Positions 24,140 through 33,196 of a stretch of DNA of 64,000 bases are shown here, one piece after another. Every line of letters starts with the position of its first letter. Positions within the stretch are counted from its first letter, which is position 1. The notes below the pieces were generated by a model, which saw only the letters and a program-made list of their open reading frames with translations, searched no databases and was not told where the DNA came from. A program made the translations under genes and the position numbers. This stretch comes from an uncultured Clostridia bacterium (GTDB taxonomy: Bacteria > Bacillota > Clostridia > Oscillospirales > Acutalibacteraceae): contig CAJFTS010000030.1 of assembly GCA_904420015.1 (NCBI GenBank), forward strand, positions 26,898 through 90,897, written 5' to 3'.

Positions 24140-25105
24140 GTGGTGAGAAATGCGAACGCTGCTGTTAAGCAGCCGAAGAACCAGCTCACACGTCGCAGCG
24201 GTTGGTCATCGTTTATCAACAGCGAAAACGCGGCTGGTTATATTTTCCTTGCACCGTGGCTGATCGGATTCCTGGTATTCACCGCTTATCCGATCTTTGC
24301 ATCCCTGTATTATTCCTTTACCAACCTCAATCCCTTGAAGGGCTTGGGGAAGGAAACGTTTGTCGGCTTCCAGAACTATATCAATATGTTTACGACCGAC
24401 AGCGTTTACTATACCGCATTGCGTGTTACGTTCGTGTATGCACTGGTATCCGTGCCGCTGCGTCTGATTTTTGCATTGTTTATTGCAATGCTCCTCAATC
24501 GGAAGTCCAAGGCATCCGGTGTCTATCGTACCATTTATTATCTGCCCTCCATCGTCGGCGGCAGCGTTGCTGTTGCAGTTATGTGGAGATCTCTGTGGAT
24601 TCAGGAAGGCACCATCAATGCCGTCCTGCAGGCAATTGGTATTCAATGTGAATGGGGCTGGCTGACGCAACCATCCACAGCACTAATGTGCCTGATCATA
24701 CTGGCGGTCTGGCAGTTCGGCTCTTCCATGCTGATCTTCCTTGCCGGACTGAAAAACATTCCTGCTGAGTATTATGAAGCGGCAACGGTGGACGGCGCGG
24801 GACCCTTCCGCAAGTTCTTTAACATTACCATCCCGATGCTGACCCCGGTTATTTTCTTCAACCTTATCAATCAGTTAATTCTTGGCTTCACGGCCTTTAC
24901 GCAAGCCTATATTACGACCCGCGGCGGCCCGATGAACGAAACGATGTTCTACGCGTTGCATCTCTACCGTCAGGGCTTTGAGTACAACAAGATGGGCTAT
25001 GCGTCCGCTATGGCTTGGATTTTGCTGATTATCGTTGCCATTATGACGGCGATTATCTTTAAGTCCTCCAATTCTTGGGTTTACTATGAGTCGAAGGGGG
25101 AATAA
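24140..25105 (+). CDS. Sugar ABC transporter permease (MalF/UgpA-like)
   Basis: A 321-aa permease with six hydrophobic segments. The coupling EAA motif is EYYEAATVDGAGPFRKFFNITIPM (in part EAATVDGAGPFRKF, about residues 212-225), which contacts the ATPase. The start is one of two neighbouring GTG codons, 24140 or 24143, set by AAGGAG at 24128-24133. The N-terminal cytoplasmic tail is about 30 residues. It follows the binding protein by about 160 bp and is 3 bp ahead of the second permease. Confidence 0.93.
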   Translation: MVRNANAAVKQPKNQLTRRSGWSSFINSENAAGYIFLAPWLIGFLVFTAYPIFASLYYSFTNLNPLKGLGKETFVGFQNYINMFTTDSVYYTALRVTFVYALVSVPLRLIFALFIAMLLNRKSKASGVYRTIYYLPSIVGGSVAVAVMWRSLWIQEGTINAVLQAIGIQCEWGWLTQPSTALMCLIILAVWQFGSSMLIFLAGLKNIPAEYYEAATVDGAGPFRKFFNITIPMLTPVIFFNLINQLILGFTAFTQAYITTRGGPMNETMFYALHLYRQGFEYNKMGYASAMAWILLIIVAIMTAIIFKSSNSWVYYESKGE

Positions 25106-25108
25106 GAT

Positions 25109-25963
25109 ATGAAAACAAGAAGACAAGTTGGAACCGTAATCTATCATATTTTCATGATCCTCTTCGCAATGCTGATGCTCTATCCGATCATCTGGATGGT
25201 CATGAGTTCACTCAAACCCAGTATTGATGTTATGTCTAAGTCCTATGAGCTGATTCCGAGTACTTGGGATTTCACCAACTACTATAAGGGTTGGGTTAAC
25301 GGTATCAGTAACATCCCGTTTAGCACCTTTACTTGGAACTCTCTGTACATTTCTGTTTTGGCAACGCTTGGTACCATTATTTCTGCGAGCCTTGCCGCTT
25401 ATGCGTTTGCGCGTTGTAAGTTTAAACTGCGCGGTTTCTGGTTTGCCTGTATGCTCATCTCTATGATGATGCCGATTCAGGTTGTTATGATCCCGCAGTA
25501 CGTGATGTTCCAGCAGTTTGGTTGGGCTCAGAGCTCTCTGCCTCTGATCGTTCCGGCCTTCTTCGCCGCTTCCTACGGTCCGTTCTCCATCTTCCTGATG
25601 ATGCAGTTTATGCAGGGAATTCCGAGAGATCTGGATGAAGCGGCCACTATCGACGGCTGCGGCAAGTATTCGATTTTCTTCCGCATTATTATGCCGTTGG
25701 TCAAGCCCGCTATTGCGTCGGCTGCGATCTTCGCTTTCTACTGGAAGTGGGACGACTTCATCGGCCCGTTGCTTTACCTCAACAAGCCGCAGAACTACAC
25801 CATTTCCATGGCCTTGCGCATGATGTCCGATAAGGACGCCATTACCGACTGGGGCGTTATGTTTGCAATGAGCACCGTGTCCCTGATTCCGACGCTGATT
25901 ATTTTCTTCTGCTTCCAGAGATATCTGGTGGAAGGTATCAGCACCACCGGTCTGAAGGGCTAA
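25109..25963 (+). CDS. Sugar ABC transporter permease (MalG/UgpE-like)
   Basis: A 284-aa permease, the second half of the importer channel. Six membrane segments; EAA motif DLDEAATIDGCGKYSIFFRI (about residues 175-194); the C-terminus ends QRYLVEGISTTGLKG, typical of this family. It starts 3 bp after the first permease stop. GH105 follows 37 bp later, so import and cleavage are encoded together. Confidence 0.95.
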   Translation: MKTRRQVGTVIYHIFMILFAMLMLYPIIWMVMSSLKPSIDVMSKSYELIPSTWDFTNYYKGWVNGISNIPFSTFTWNSLYISVLATLGTIISASLAAYAFARCKFKLRGFWFACMLISMMMPIQVVMIPQYVMFQQFGWAQSSLPLIVPAFFAASYGPFSIFLMMQFMQGIPRDLDEAATIDGCGKYSIFFRIIMPLVKPAIASAAIFAFYWKWDDFIGPLLYLNKPQNYTISMALRMMSDKDAITDWGVMFAMSTVSLIPTLIIFFCFQRYLVEGISTTGLKG

Positions 25964-26000
25964 ATCATTTTACCTTACTTTCAAAATAAGGGGTTTCAAA

Positions 26001-27041
26001 ATGAGCATTGATCAGGAAAAGCTTCAACTTGCCAAAAAGGTGCTTGATGTTCTTCTCAAGACCGAGCGCAAGGACGGCTTTTATGACCACATGAACATGG
26101 ACAACTGGGAATGGCCGGTTGGCGTTGCACTCTACTGCATGTTCAAGATTTATAAAAAGACCGGCGATATGGATTTTTATAATGCCTTGACTGAGTGGTA
26201 TGAAAAGCAGCTCCAAAAAGAGCCGCCTCATCGCAATGTCAATACGGTTGCCCCGATGCTGACCATGGTTTGCCTCTATGAGGAGAATAAGAATCCGGTT
26301 TATCTTGAGCATATCGAGAGCTGGATCAATTGGGTCATGAACGAAATGCCCCGTACCGAGTACGGCGGCATGCAGCACATGACCGTGTGGAACCGGCACA
26401 ACCAGCAGTTGTGGGATGATACTCTCTTCATGACGGTACTCTTCCTTGCAAAAGCTGGAAAAGTTTTGGGCCGCCCGGAACTGGTGGATGAAGCCAAATA
26501 TCAGTTCCTGTTCCACATTAAGTACTTGCAGGACAAGCGTTCCGGTCTCTTCTATCACGGCTGGACCTTTGACTGCCGGCATAATTTTGCCAATGCTTTT
26601 TGGGCCCGTGGCAACAGCTGGTTTACTTCCGGTGCGGTAGAATTCATCGACATTGTCGGGGAGCATGATGCAGCCATTCGGTTTGTAGAGGTTGCATGGA
26701 AGGATCAGGTGAAGGCTTTGATTAAGTATCAGAGCATCAATGGTCTTTACAATACCCTCGTTGATGTGGAGGAGAGCTACTGGGAGACGTCGGCGACTGC
26801 CGGGATCGCCTACGGTTTGCTTAAGGGCATCCGTATGGGCTTACTGGACAAGGAGAATGAATTCTACGCCAAGAATGCCGCGGATGCGGTTCTTGCGAAG
26901 ATTCAGGACGACGGTATTGTGGCCGGTGTTTCCTATGGCACAGGGATGGGTAAGGATTTTGATTTCTATAAGAACATCAAGATTTGTCCCACCGCTTATG
27001 GCCAGGGTCTGGCGTTACTTATGCTTACGGAACTCATCTAA
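26001..27041 (+). CDS. GH105 unsaturated rhamnogalacturonyl/uronyl hydrolase
   Basis: A 346-aa cytoplasmic (alpha/alpha)6-barrel enzyme of GH105, relatives of Bacillus YteR and YesR. There is no signal peptide. Family features: NWEWPVGVALYCMFK near residue 33, MTVWNRHNQQLWDDTLFM (catalytic Asp region at about 135-150), and WARGNSWF (about 205). GH105 enzymes hydrate the 4,5-double bond of lyase-made oligosaccharides to release an unsaturated uronic acid. Position directly after the importer genes fits cleavage of imported disaccharides. Specificity (rhamnogalacturonan against other uronides) cannot be set from sequence. A terminator follows. Confidence 0.9.
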   Translation: MSIDQEKLQLAKKVLDVLLKTERKDGFYDHMNMDNWEWPVGVALYCMFKIYKKTGDMDFYNALTEWYEKQLQKEPPHRNVNTVAPMLTMVCLYEENKNPVYLEHIESWINWVMNEMPRTEYGGMQHMTVWNRHNQQLWDDTLFMTVLFLAKAGKVLGRPELVDEAKYQFLFHIKYLQDKRSGLFYHGWTFDCRHNFANAFWARGNSWFTSGAVEFIDIVGEHDAAIRFVEVAWKDQVKALIKYQSINGLYNTLVDVEESYWETSATAGIAYGLLKGIRMGLLDKENEFYAKNAADAVLAKIQDDGIVAGVSYGTGMGKDFDFYKNIKICPTAYGQGLALLMLTELI

Positions 27042-27059
27042 GCTTTCTTTATCCAATCT

Positions 27060-27095
27060 AAGGGATCGCCTGTTTATCAGGCGATCCCTTTTTTG
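27060..27095 (+). terminator. Terminator of the importer-GH105 operon
   Basis: AGGGATCGCCTG and CAGGCGATCCCT form the stem, then TTTTTT. Confidence 0.95.
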
Positions 27096-27267
27096 CTAGG
27101 ATGAGAGAATTAAATGCAGAAAAATAGGAATTAGATGCAAAAAAACACTGATTTTTTGTAGAAATATCTAAATTTCTCTCTTCCCATTTGGTTATTTAAA
27201 GGTATAATGGTAATTGTAAAGCTATGGATGCTTCCAGGACATATAAAAGAATAGGAGTGTTTATTCA

Positions 27268-28290
27268 ATGGCTAAAGTTGTTACCTTTGGTGAGCTGATG
27301 CTTCGTCTGGCACCTCCCGGCTATCTGCGTTTCACGCAGGCGGATACCTTTACCGCCACCTATGGCGGCGGTGAGGCTAACGTGGCGGTCTCCCTTGCAA
27401 ATTACGGCATGGACGCTGCTTTTGTAACCAAGCTGCCGGAAAATGACATCGGCCAGGCGGCGGTGAATTCCCTGCGCCGCTACGGTGTGGACGTGAGCAA
27501 GATTGTGCGCGGCGGTCCCCGCGTCGGTATCTACTATCTGGAAAAGGGTGCTTCGCAGCGTCCTTCCAAGGTCATTTATGACCGTGCCGGTGCTTCCATT
27601 GCGCTGGCGCAGCCGGGCGATTTCGACTGGGATTCGATCTTTGAAGGTGTGTCCTGGTTCCATTTCACCGGTATTACTCCCGCCCTGGGCGATAATGTTG
27701 CGGCCTGCTGTCTGGAAGCCTGCAAGGCGGCAAAGGCGAAGAACATTACGGTCAGCTGCGATCTGAACTTCCGGAAGAATCTTTGGACCTCTGAAAAGGC
27801 GGGCCAGGTGATGGGCCAGCTGATGGAATATGTGGATGTCTGCATCGCTAACGAAGAGGATGCGGAGAAGGTCTTTGGCATCCGTGCAGAGGCTACCGAT
27901 GTTACCACCGGTAAGCTCAACCATGACGGCTACCGTGAGGTTGCCAGCAAGCTCAAGGAGCGTTTCGGCTTCTCGAAGGTTGCGATTACCCTGCGCACCA
28001 GCATTTCCGCCAACGACAACAAGTGGGCGGCCATGCTCTATGACGGCGAGGAGTATTACTTCTCCAAGAGCTACGACGTGCATATTGTTGACCGTGTCGG
28101 CGGCGGCGACAGCTTCGGCGGCGGCCTGATCTATGCCCTGCTTGCAGGTAAGTCCTCCAAGGATGCGCTGGAATTCGCGGTTGCGGCTTCCTGCCTCAAG
28201 CATTCCATTGAAGGCGACTATAATTCCGTTTCCGTCAAGGAAGTGGAGACGCTGGCAGGCGGCGACGGTACCGGCCGCGTGCAGAGATAA
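27268..28290 (+). CDS. kdgK: 2-keto-3-deoxygluconate kinase, PfkB family
   Basis: A 340-aa ribokinase-fold kinase. It begins VVTFGELMLRLAPPGYLRF, which is characteristic of KdgK. It has GGGEANVAVSLA near residue 32 and the ATP/catalytic motif DRVGGGDSFGGG (about 273-284) with the base Asp. It phosphorylates KDG to KDPG, the last kinase step in uronate breakdown, which fits the GH105 product. A TATAAT (27205-27215 area) and AGGAG before the ATG, plus terminators on both sides, show its own transcription unit. Genes for KduI, KduD and KDPG aldolase are not in this window. Confidence 0.9.
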   Translation: MAKVVTFGELMLRLAPPGYLRFTQADTFTATYGGGEANVAVSLANYGMDAAFVTKLPENDIGQAAVNSLRRYGVDVSKIVRGGPRVGIYYLEKGASQRPSKVIYDRAGASIALAQPGDFDWDSIFEGVSWFHFTGITPALGDNVAACCLEACKAAKAKNITVSCDLNFRKNLWTSEKAGQVMGQLMEYVDVCIANEEDAEKVFGIRAEATDVTTGKLNHDGYREVASKLKERFGFSKVAITLRTSISANDNKWAAMLYDGEEYYFSKSYDVHIVDRVGGGDSFGGGLIYALLAGKSSKDALEFAVAASCLKHSIEGDYNSVSVKEVETLAGGDGTGRVQR

Positions 28291-28306
28291 CTTATTTCCC
28301 TAGAAT

Positions 28307-28348
28307 AAAAAGAGGCCATGCGACTGAATCGCATGGCCTCTTTTTTTA
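28307..28348. terminator. Bidirectional terminator between kdgK and the DUF975 gene
   Basis: AGAGGCCATGCGA and TCGCATGGCCTCT form a 13-bp stem with AAAA before and TTTTTTT after; convergent genes end on either side. Confidence 0.95.
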
Positions 28349-28445
28349 ATGCTTGGTTTCTAATAGTATGAGAAGGCGGGCGATGGTCGCTTCCTAAAAT
28401 GCCAGCTTGGGGAAAAGCACAAAATATGCTTGTTCCCCCTAATTC

Positions 28446-29402
28446 CTACATAGTAGGGCCATTGGGATCGGACGGGGAAGCTTGGGGTTGAGGAGCCGAC
28501 TGAGGAAGAAATCCAAGTTCTTCAAAAGAGCACAGCCCGCTTTGAATGGCGTTGTGACGGCACTGGGCGTAAAGCTCCGCCTGGGTAGCTTGCAGATAAG
28601 GGATAAGGAAAACGATACTGACCGCCCCGAAGCCGCAGGTTAAGAAGGCGGCCCCCAGCACCGCCAGGTACCAAGGGAAAAAGGACCAGTAGAGGCCGAA
28701 GATATGCCCTTTTTGTCCATAGGTCATCTGCTTGCTCAGCTCCATGGCTCGGCGGTAGCCGATTTCCGGGTTATCCGCCAGAATCCAGGGGATAAAGGTG
28801 TAACGAAGCGAGGCGATAATCGGCAAGGCCAACAGGCCGAGCGTAACCAACAACAGCAAGGGGGTTAGCATCAACAGCGAAGAATCGGAATTGCTTGAAA
28901 CCGCGAAGAAAACAAAAAAGAGGATATAAGATCCAATATAGGGTAAGGACCACAGAAGCTGAAAAAGAAACGGATAAGCCGTCGCGCCCACCACCTTCAG
29001 GTAGTGCTTGCTTTGAAATGCGCAGAAAAGGGTCTTATAGTTCGGCCGGGACGGCATCTCCCGATTGCGGGAATACCAGTTGTTCCCGCCTACGGTCATC
29101 GGGCTATAGAGGAAAAACTGGGGAAGGATGCTCAAAACCATCGTGATGGCAATGGACGGCAAAAAGGTGGTCATCACTTGGAAAAACGCGTAACCGCCGT
29201 AGGCAGTATTATAGGAATAAGAATTATTCAAAAGGGTAGAAAAGAAGGCCGGAATCATGGCAAAAGAAGAAAAGAGACTGATGATCCAGGTAACGCCATA
29301 GGTGATCCCAACCAGGATTAGGGAGGCCAGCAGTGCGCTCCAGTATTTATTGGTTAGGCTGTACTTTGCACGGGTTTTTAATTCAGAACAGGTCCAAGAC
29401 AT
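28446..29402 (-). CDS. DUF975 family integral membrane protein
   Basis: A 318-aa polytopic membrane protein with about six hydrophobic segments. The start WTCSELKTRAKYSL and the later motif YRRAMELSKQMTYGQKG are typical of DUF975, a Firmicutes family of unknown function. The C-terminus is a short Pro/Ser/Gln tail. GGAGG precedes the ATG. It stands downstream of the flotillin gene on the same strand and could be cotranscribed with it (75-bp gap). Confidence 0.85.
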   Translation of the reverse strand: MSWTCSELKTRAKYSLTNKYWSALLASLILVGITYGVTWIISLFSSFAMIPAFFSTLLNNSYSYNTAYGGYAFFQVMTTFLPSIAITMVLSILPQFFLYSPMTVGGNNWYSRNREMPSRPNYKTLFCAFQSKHYLKVVGATAYPFLFQLLWSLPYIGSYILFFVFFAVSSNSDSSLLMLTPLLLLVTLGLLALPIIASLRYTFIPWILADNPEIGYRRAMELSKQMTYGQKGHIFGLYWSFFPWYLAVLGAAFLTCGFGAVSIVFLIPYLQATQAELYAQCRHNAIQSGLCSFEELGFLPQSAPQPQASPSDPNGPTM

Positions 29403-29477
29403 ATGTCTACCTCCATTCGTATCAGGGGAAGGCGCCAGGAAAACAAAAGCATGACGCGTTTATATCCGATTCATAAA

Positions 29478-30917
29478 TTATTGGGCCTTAGTAGGGGGAT
29501 TCTCGGCGGCCGCGGCTTTATCCGGAAGGGGAGCAGGAGCGTCGGAAGAAGCGTCCGGCCCAGCCGATTCCCCCAGCCATTCGGGTAGCTCCATCCCAGC
29601 CTGATGAAACAACTCCTGAAGGGGAGGGACGGATTTCAGCATACCGGAAAGGAAATTCGCGGTGGTGGGCGAGCCGTTTTGCCCATTCATCGAATCCCAT
29701 ACCGTGACCTTATCGATCTTCAGGTTCTTGATGGCGTCCACCTGGATGCGGGTCAGCTCCGGCAGCTTGTCGGCGATCATCAGCTGTACGCCCGCCGCCG
29801 GGTTGCCGCCTGCCGCCGCGACAATTTTGGAAAGACCGGCCGCCTGCTTGGTCAGCAGCTCTTCCACACCCTTTGCCTGGGCCTCCATTTTGGCGAAGAT
29901 GGCGTCCGCCTCACCCCGCGCCCGGCGGCGCAGCTGTTCGGCTTCCGCTTCCGCGGCAATTTCTTTTTCCCGCTTGGCAATTTCCGCCTTAACGATGATA
30001 TCCGCTTCCTGAGAGGCCTGTTCCAAGGAGGCGCGGGTTTTTTCCGCCTCCTGCTGCGCCACATAGGCTTCCTGCAGCGCTTTGGCCGCCTGGACTTTTT
30101 CCGCCGCCGTTGCGATGCGGAGGGCTTCCGCCTCCTTTTCCCGGCGCGCCGCCTCCGACTGGGCGATTTCCACCCGGGCGGCGTTTTCACCCTGGATGGC
30201 GGTGGCGTTGGCGGCGGAGACGTTGATGCGCTGATCCCTTTGGGCGTTTGCCTGCCCGATGGCGCCGTCGCGGTCCTTTTCGGCTACGCTCTTTTTCGCA
30301 TCGTTGATGGCCTTGGCCGCAGCTTCCTTACCAAGCGCCTCGATGTAGCCGGATTCGTCGTTGATGTCGGTAACGTTGACGTTAATCAAGCGCAGACCGA
30401 TCTTTTTGAGCTCAATCTCCACGTTGTTGGAGACCGCTTCCAAAAACTTATCCCGGTCGGTGTTGATCTCCTCAATGTCCATCGTGGCGATAACCAGACG
30501 CAGCTGGCCGAAGATGATGTCCTTTGCCAGCTCCTGCACCTCCTGCAGCTTCAGCCCCAGCAGCCGCTCGGCCGCATTCTGCATCACCCCCGGTTCAGTG
30601 GAGATTCCCACCGTAAACCGAGAGGGGACATCGACCCGGATGTTCTGCCGGGAGAGGGCGTTTTGCAGATCGACATTGATGGAGATGGGCGTCAGGTCCA
30701 GATATTGATAGGCCTGCACCAGCGGCCAGATAAAAGCCGCGCCGCCGTGAATGCAGCGGGCGGAGCGCTGGTTTCCCTCCTTGTCGGAGCCCACCTTACC
30801 GTAGATGACCATCACCTTGTCGGACGGGCATTTACGGTAGCGGGTGGCGAATGTCAGCAAAATTAAAAACAAGACCAAAACTACGCCGCAAACCAAAAAA
30901 ATCACGTTGTAATCCAT
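29478..30917 (-). CDS. Flotillin-like membrane scaffold protein
   Basis: A 479-aa protein anchored by an N-terminal hairpin or span (residues about 5-25), followed by an SPFH/band-7 domain (about 30-200). A long Ala/Glu/Lys/Gln coiled coil (about 200-360) with repeated EKxxAA/EAE pattern comes next. The tail is Pro/Ala-rich. This is the FloT/YuaG pattern, organising membrane microdomains. The NfeD-like gene directly upstream on the same strand matches the YuaF-FloT pairing in Bacillus. The ribosome-binding site is weak. Confidence 0.92.
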   Translation of the reverse strand: MDYNVIFLVCGVVLVLFLILLTFATRYRKCPSDKVMVIYGKVGSDKEGNQRSARCIHGGAAFIWPLVQAYQYLDLTPISINVDLQNALSRQNIRVDVPSRFTVGISTEPGVMQNAAERLLGLKLQEVQELAKDIIFGQLRLVIATMDIEEINTDRDKFLEAVSNNVEIELKKIGLRLINVNVTDINDESGYIEALGKEAAAKAINDAKKSVAEKDRDGAIGQANAQRDQRINVSAANATAIQGENAARVEIAQSEAARREKEAEALRIATAAEKVQAAKALQEAYVAQQEAEKTRASLEQASQEADIIVKAEIAKREKEIAAEAEAEQLRRRARGEADAIFAKMEAQAKGVEELLTKQAAGLSKIVAAAGGNPAAGVQLMIADKLPELTRIQVDAIKNLKIDKVTVWDSMNGQNGSPTTANFLSGMLKSVPPLQELFHQAGMELPEWLGESAGPDASSDAPAPLPDKAAAAENPPTKAQ

Positions 30918-30943
30918 AACCTCAATCGAACCCCTTTCGTATG

Positions 30944-31597
30944 TTACGTTTCCTTTTCGACCACCAGCAGGCCGTTGACCAGGTCCACCACCCGTACCAC
31001 CGTCGACGGCTTCAAATCCTCATCGCCATAGGTGATGGCGTCCAGCTCCGAAAACCGTTCCTGGATGGTCATGGTGATTTTTCCCTGCCCCTCCCCTTGC
31101 CGGGGGATCCGGATATAGACCACTCCCGTTTTGCCCAAGGCGTTGCGCAGGGAGATGGTTCCGTTGGACTGAAGCCGGGTGGCCAGCTGAAAGACCTTCG
31201 CCACCCCCAGCAGGGCCGCCGTGCCTACCGCAAACCCAATCACCAGGGCGAGAGCCGCAGGCACCTGGGATTGGATGCAGACGATGGAGGTCCAGGAAAA
31301 GAGGGTGAAAAAGGCCACGATCCCCTGAAAGGTAAAAAGCCGCAAAGAGGGATCGCCGCCCAGATCCCCGACCGAATCGGCCCCGGCGGAGCCGTCCGGA
31401 ACGTCCAGGTCGCCCAGATTGGGCGTTCCGGCGTCCGCGTCCAGCCCGGAGGTGTCGCTGACGTTGAAATCCCCGTCTCCATGGCCGAGCCCAAACAAGG
31501 ATAGGATAATCTGCAACAAAAGCAGCAGCGACGCGGGAAACGCGATGCAGTAGAGCACCCGCAGCACATTGGACAGACCTTCCCACCATTCAAACAT
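30944..31597 (-). CDS. NfeD-like membrane protein (YuaF type)
   Basis: A 217-aa protein. The ATG at 31597 lies 6 nt after GAGGTG; a GTG three codons earlier overlaps that site. A first span (about 12-35), an Asp/Gly-rich linker, two more spans (about 90-140), then a C-terminal OB-fold domain (about 145-217) with SLRNALGKTGVVYI. Proteins of this kind partner flotillins and are often encoded upstream of them. The consensus promoter at 31635-31663 drives both genes. Confidence 0.85.
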   Translation of the reverse strand: MFEWWEGLSNVLRVLYCIAFPASLLLLLQIILSLFGLGHGDGDFNVSDTSGLDADAGTPNLGDLDVPDGSAGADSVGDLGGDPSLRLFTFQGIVAFFTLFSWTSIVCIQSQVPAALALVIGFAVGTAALLGVAKVFQLATRLQSNGTISLRNALGKTGVVYIRIPRQGEGQGKITMTIQERFSELDAITYGDEDLKPSTVVRVVDLVNGLLVVEKET

Positions 31598-31634
31598 AAG
31601 CAGCACCTCACAGCTGTAACTTCAAATTACCATC

Positions 31635-31663
31635 ATTATACTGAATTCAATATGACTTGTCAA
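31635..31663 (-). promoter_or_regulatory. Consensus promoter of the NfeD-flotillin operon
   Basis: On the minus strand TTGACA (31663-31658), 17-nt spacer, TATAAT (31640-31635): a full sigma-A consensus match. The divergent XRE-TPR promoter lies about 95 bp away. Confidence 0.85.
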
Positions 31664-31758
31664 TATAATTTACTTAAACCAAAGCGGAATTTGATAGAAA
31701 AGAGGGGAATTTCAAAAAGTTTGCCGCTGTTTTCAAGGAAAAATTCTCATACCGATAC

Positions 31759-31787
31759 TTGTAATTCTTCTTGAAATCTGCTAAAAT
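31759..31787 (+). promoter_or_regulatory. Promoter of the XRE-TPR regulator
   Basis: TTGTAA (31759-31764), 17-nt spacer, TAAAAT (31782-31787), 43 bp before the GTG start. Confidence 0.65.
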
Positions 31788-31830
31788 ATCTATGTAAACA
31801 GAATTTACTTTGCGCAAGGTGGTGAGAGTA

Positions 31831-32781
31831 GTGTCAAAACGGGAGCTCGGTCAGAAAATTAAGGAGCTGCGCCTTGCAAAAAAGATGACGCAGCGGGAAG
31901 TGGTAGGAGATTTCATCACCCGCAACATGCTCAGCCAGATCGAAAGCGGTACGGCCACCCCTTCGGTGCGGACGCTGGAATATTTGGCAAAGGTGTTGGA
32001 GGTCCCCGTTTCCACCCTGTTGGAGAACGAGGAAGAAAGGGACGGCGTAGTGGCAAGCCTGGGGGAAGCGAAGCAGCGCTACCGGGAGGGCAACTGGAAG
32101 GAATGCATGGCGGCACTCTCCCAGGTTGAAGAGGAGCTGGCGGACGAGGCCAATGCCCTCAAAGCGAAGGCAAGCCTTCAGCTGGCGCGGGAAGCACTGC
32201 TGAAAGGGGAGTTTGAGGAGGTGCGCCAGTACGCGCAGGAGGCGATCTCCTTCAATGAGGCGACCATTTACGAGTCGCAAAACATCAAGGCAGAGGCGCT
32301 TTTGTGCCTCGATGAGGTGACCAATGAGGGCTGGGATTATTTTATGCAGTATCAGAGCGCGCTGCAATCCTCCTTTCTCAGCGCACATTCCTCCTTTATC
32401 AATGCGGAAATGTACCTCAACGAGGGGAACCTCGATAAGGCGCAGATTATGCTCAAGGCCTTGGAAAGAGGCGGCTACAGCGAAATGCTGGATATGGGCC
32501 GCATCAAGCTGCTGGAAGGCCGGGTGGCCATGGGACGAGGAAATTTCAGCGAAGCGCTTACCATCTTCGACGAGGCGGATGGTTTTTGGACGAACCTGCC
32601 CCATCATGCGCTGCGGTCCTCTCTCTACCAGTACATGGAGCAGTGTGCCATCGAGCTGGGGGACTATAAGCTGGCGCATCACTTTTCCAGCGTAAGGCTG
32701 GCGCTGGTTACCGGGGAAGGGACTCCGACCGGGCAGATGGAGCCGGAAAAGCCGATGGCATATGCGGCGCATTTGCGTTAA
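31831..32781 (+). CDS. XRE-family regulator with TPR-like repeats
   Basis: A 316-aa protein. Residues 1-65 form a lambda-repressor-like HTH (ELGQKIKELRLAKKMTQREV, then RNMLSQIESGTATPSV). The rest is helical with TPR-like repeats (for example KASLQLAREALLKGEFEEVR and GRVAMGRGNFSEALTIFDEA), as in peptide-responsive RRNPP regulators. The GTG at 31831 is chosen by GGTGGTGAG just before it. It is divergent from the NfeD-flotillin operon and may control it. I see no small peptide gene beside it, so peptide binding is only a possibility. Confidence 0.85.
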   Translation: MSKRELGQKIKELRLAKKMTQREVVGDFITRNMLSQIESGTATPSVRTLEYLAKVLEVPVSTLLENEEERDGVVASLGEAKQRYREGNWKECMAALSQVEEELADEANALKAKASLQLAREALLKGEFEEVRQYAQEAISFNEATIYESQNIKAEALLCLDEVTNEGWDYFMQYQSALQSSFLSAHSSFINAEMYLNEGNLDKAQIMLKALERGGYSEMLDMGRIKLLEGRVAMGRGNFSEALTIFDEADGFWTNLPHHALRSSLYQYMEQCAIELGDYKLAHHFSSVRLALVTGEGTPTGQMEPEKPMAYAAHLR

Positions 32782-32816
32782 GGATAGGTATGCGGCTAGG
32801 CGGCCGAACATGCGGC

Positions 32817-32864
32817 AAAAAGGGAAGGCCCGGCGTCTTTTGACGCCGGGCCTTCCCTTTTTGT
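32817..32864 (+). terminator. Terminator of the XRE-TPR gene
   Basis: AAAAGGGAAGGCCCGGCGTC pairs with GACGCCGGGCCTTCCCTTTTT. Confidence 0.95.
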
Positions 32865-33196
32865 TGCCTTTAGGCATAACAAAACCCCTGGTTTTACCAG
32901 GGGTAAGTAAAAAAGCCTTGGCAAAAGAAAAAAGTAAAAAAGATGGTTTGTGGTAGAAAGAGAAAGAAAAGCACAGGTTTTCTGAAAGAAACGCGGGGAT
33001 TTTCGCGGAAAGAATGCCTGTCGCAGAATGCTATGGAATACCAAAGAGAACGGGTTTCCCAGTTGCAGGGCGAGTAATGCGATGATAATTTTTCAGTACC
33101 CCTTCCAGGGGTCAGTACTTGCTGCCCCCTCGGGGATCGGGGCAAACCACTCGTATACGAGCGGTTTTGATTGGGTTCGCATCATCTGGACCGCCG
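32865..33196. other. Non-coding spacer with three hairpins
   Basis: No gene seen. It contains CCCCTGG/CCAGGGG at about 32884-32902, GCCCCC/GGGGGC-like pairings near 33121-33145, and AACCACTCGTATACGAGCGGTT at about 33146-33167. The last is a possible terminator for the minus-strand LiaF-like gene that ends at 33197. Confidence 0.6.
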
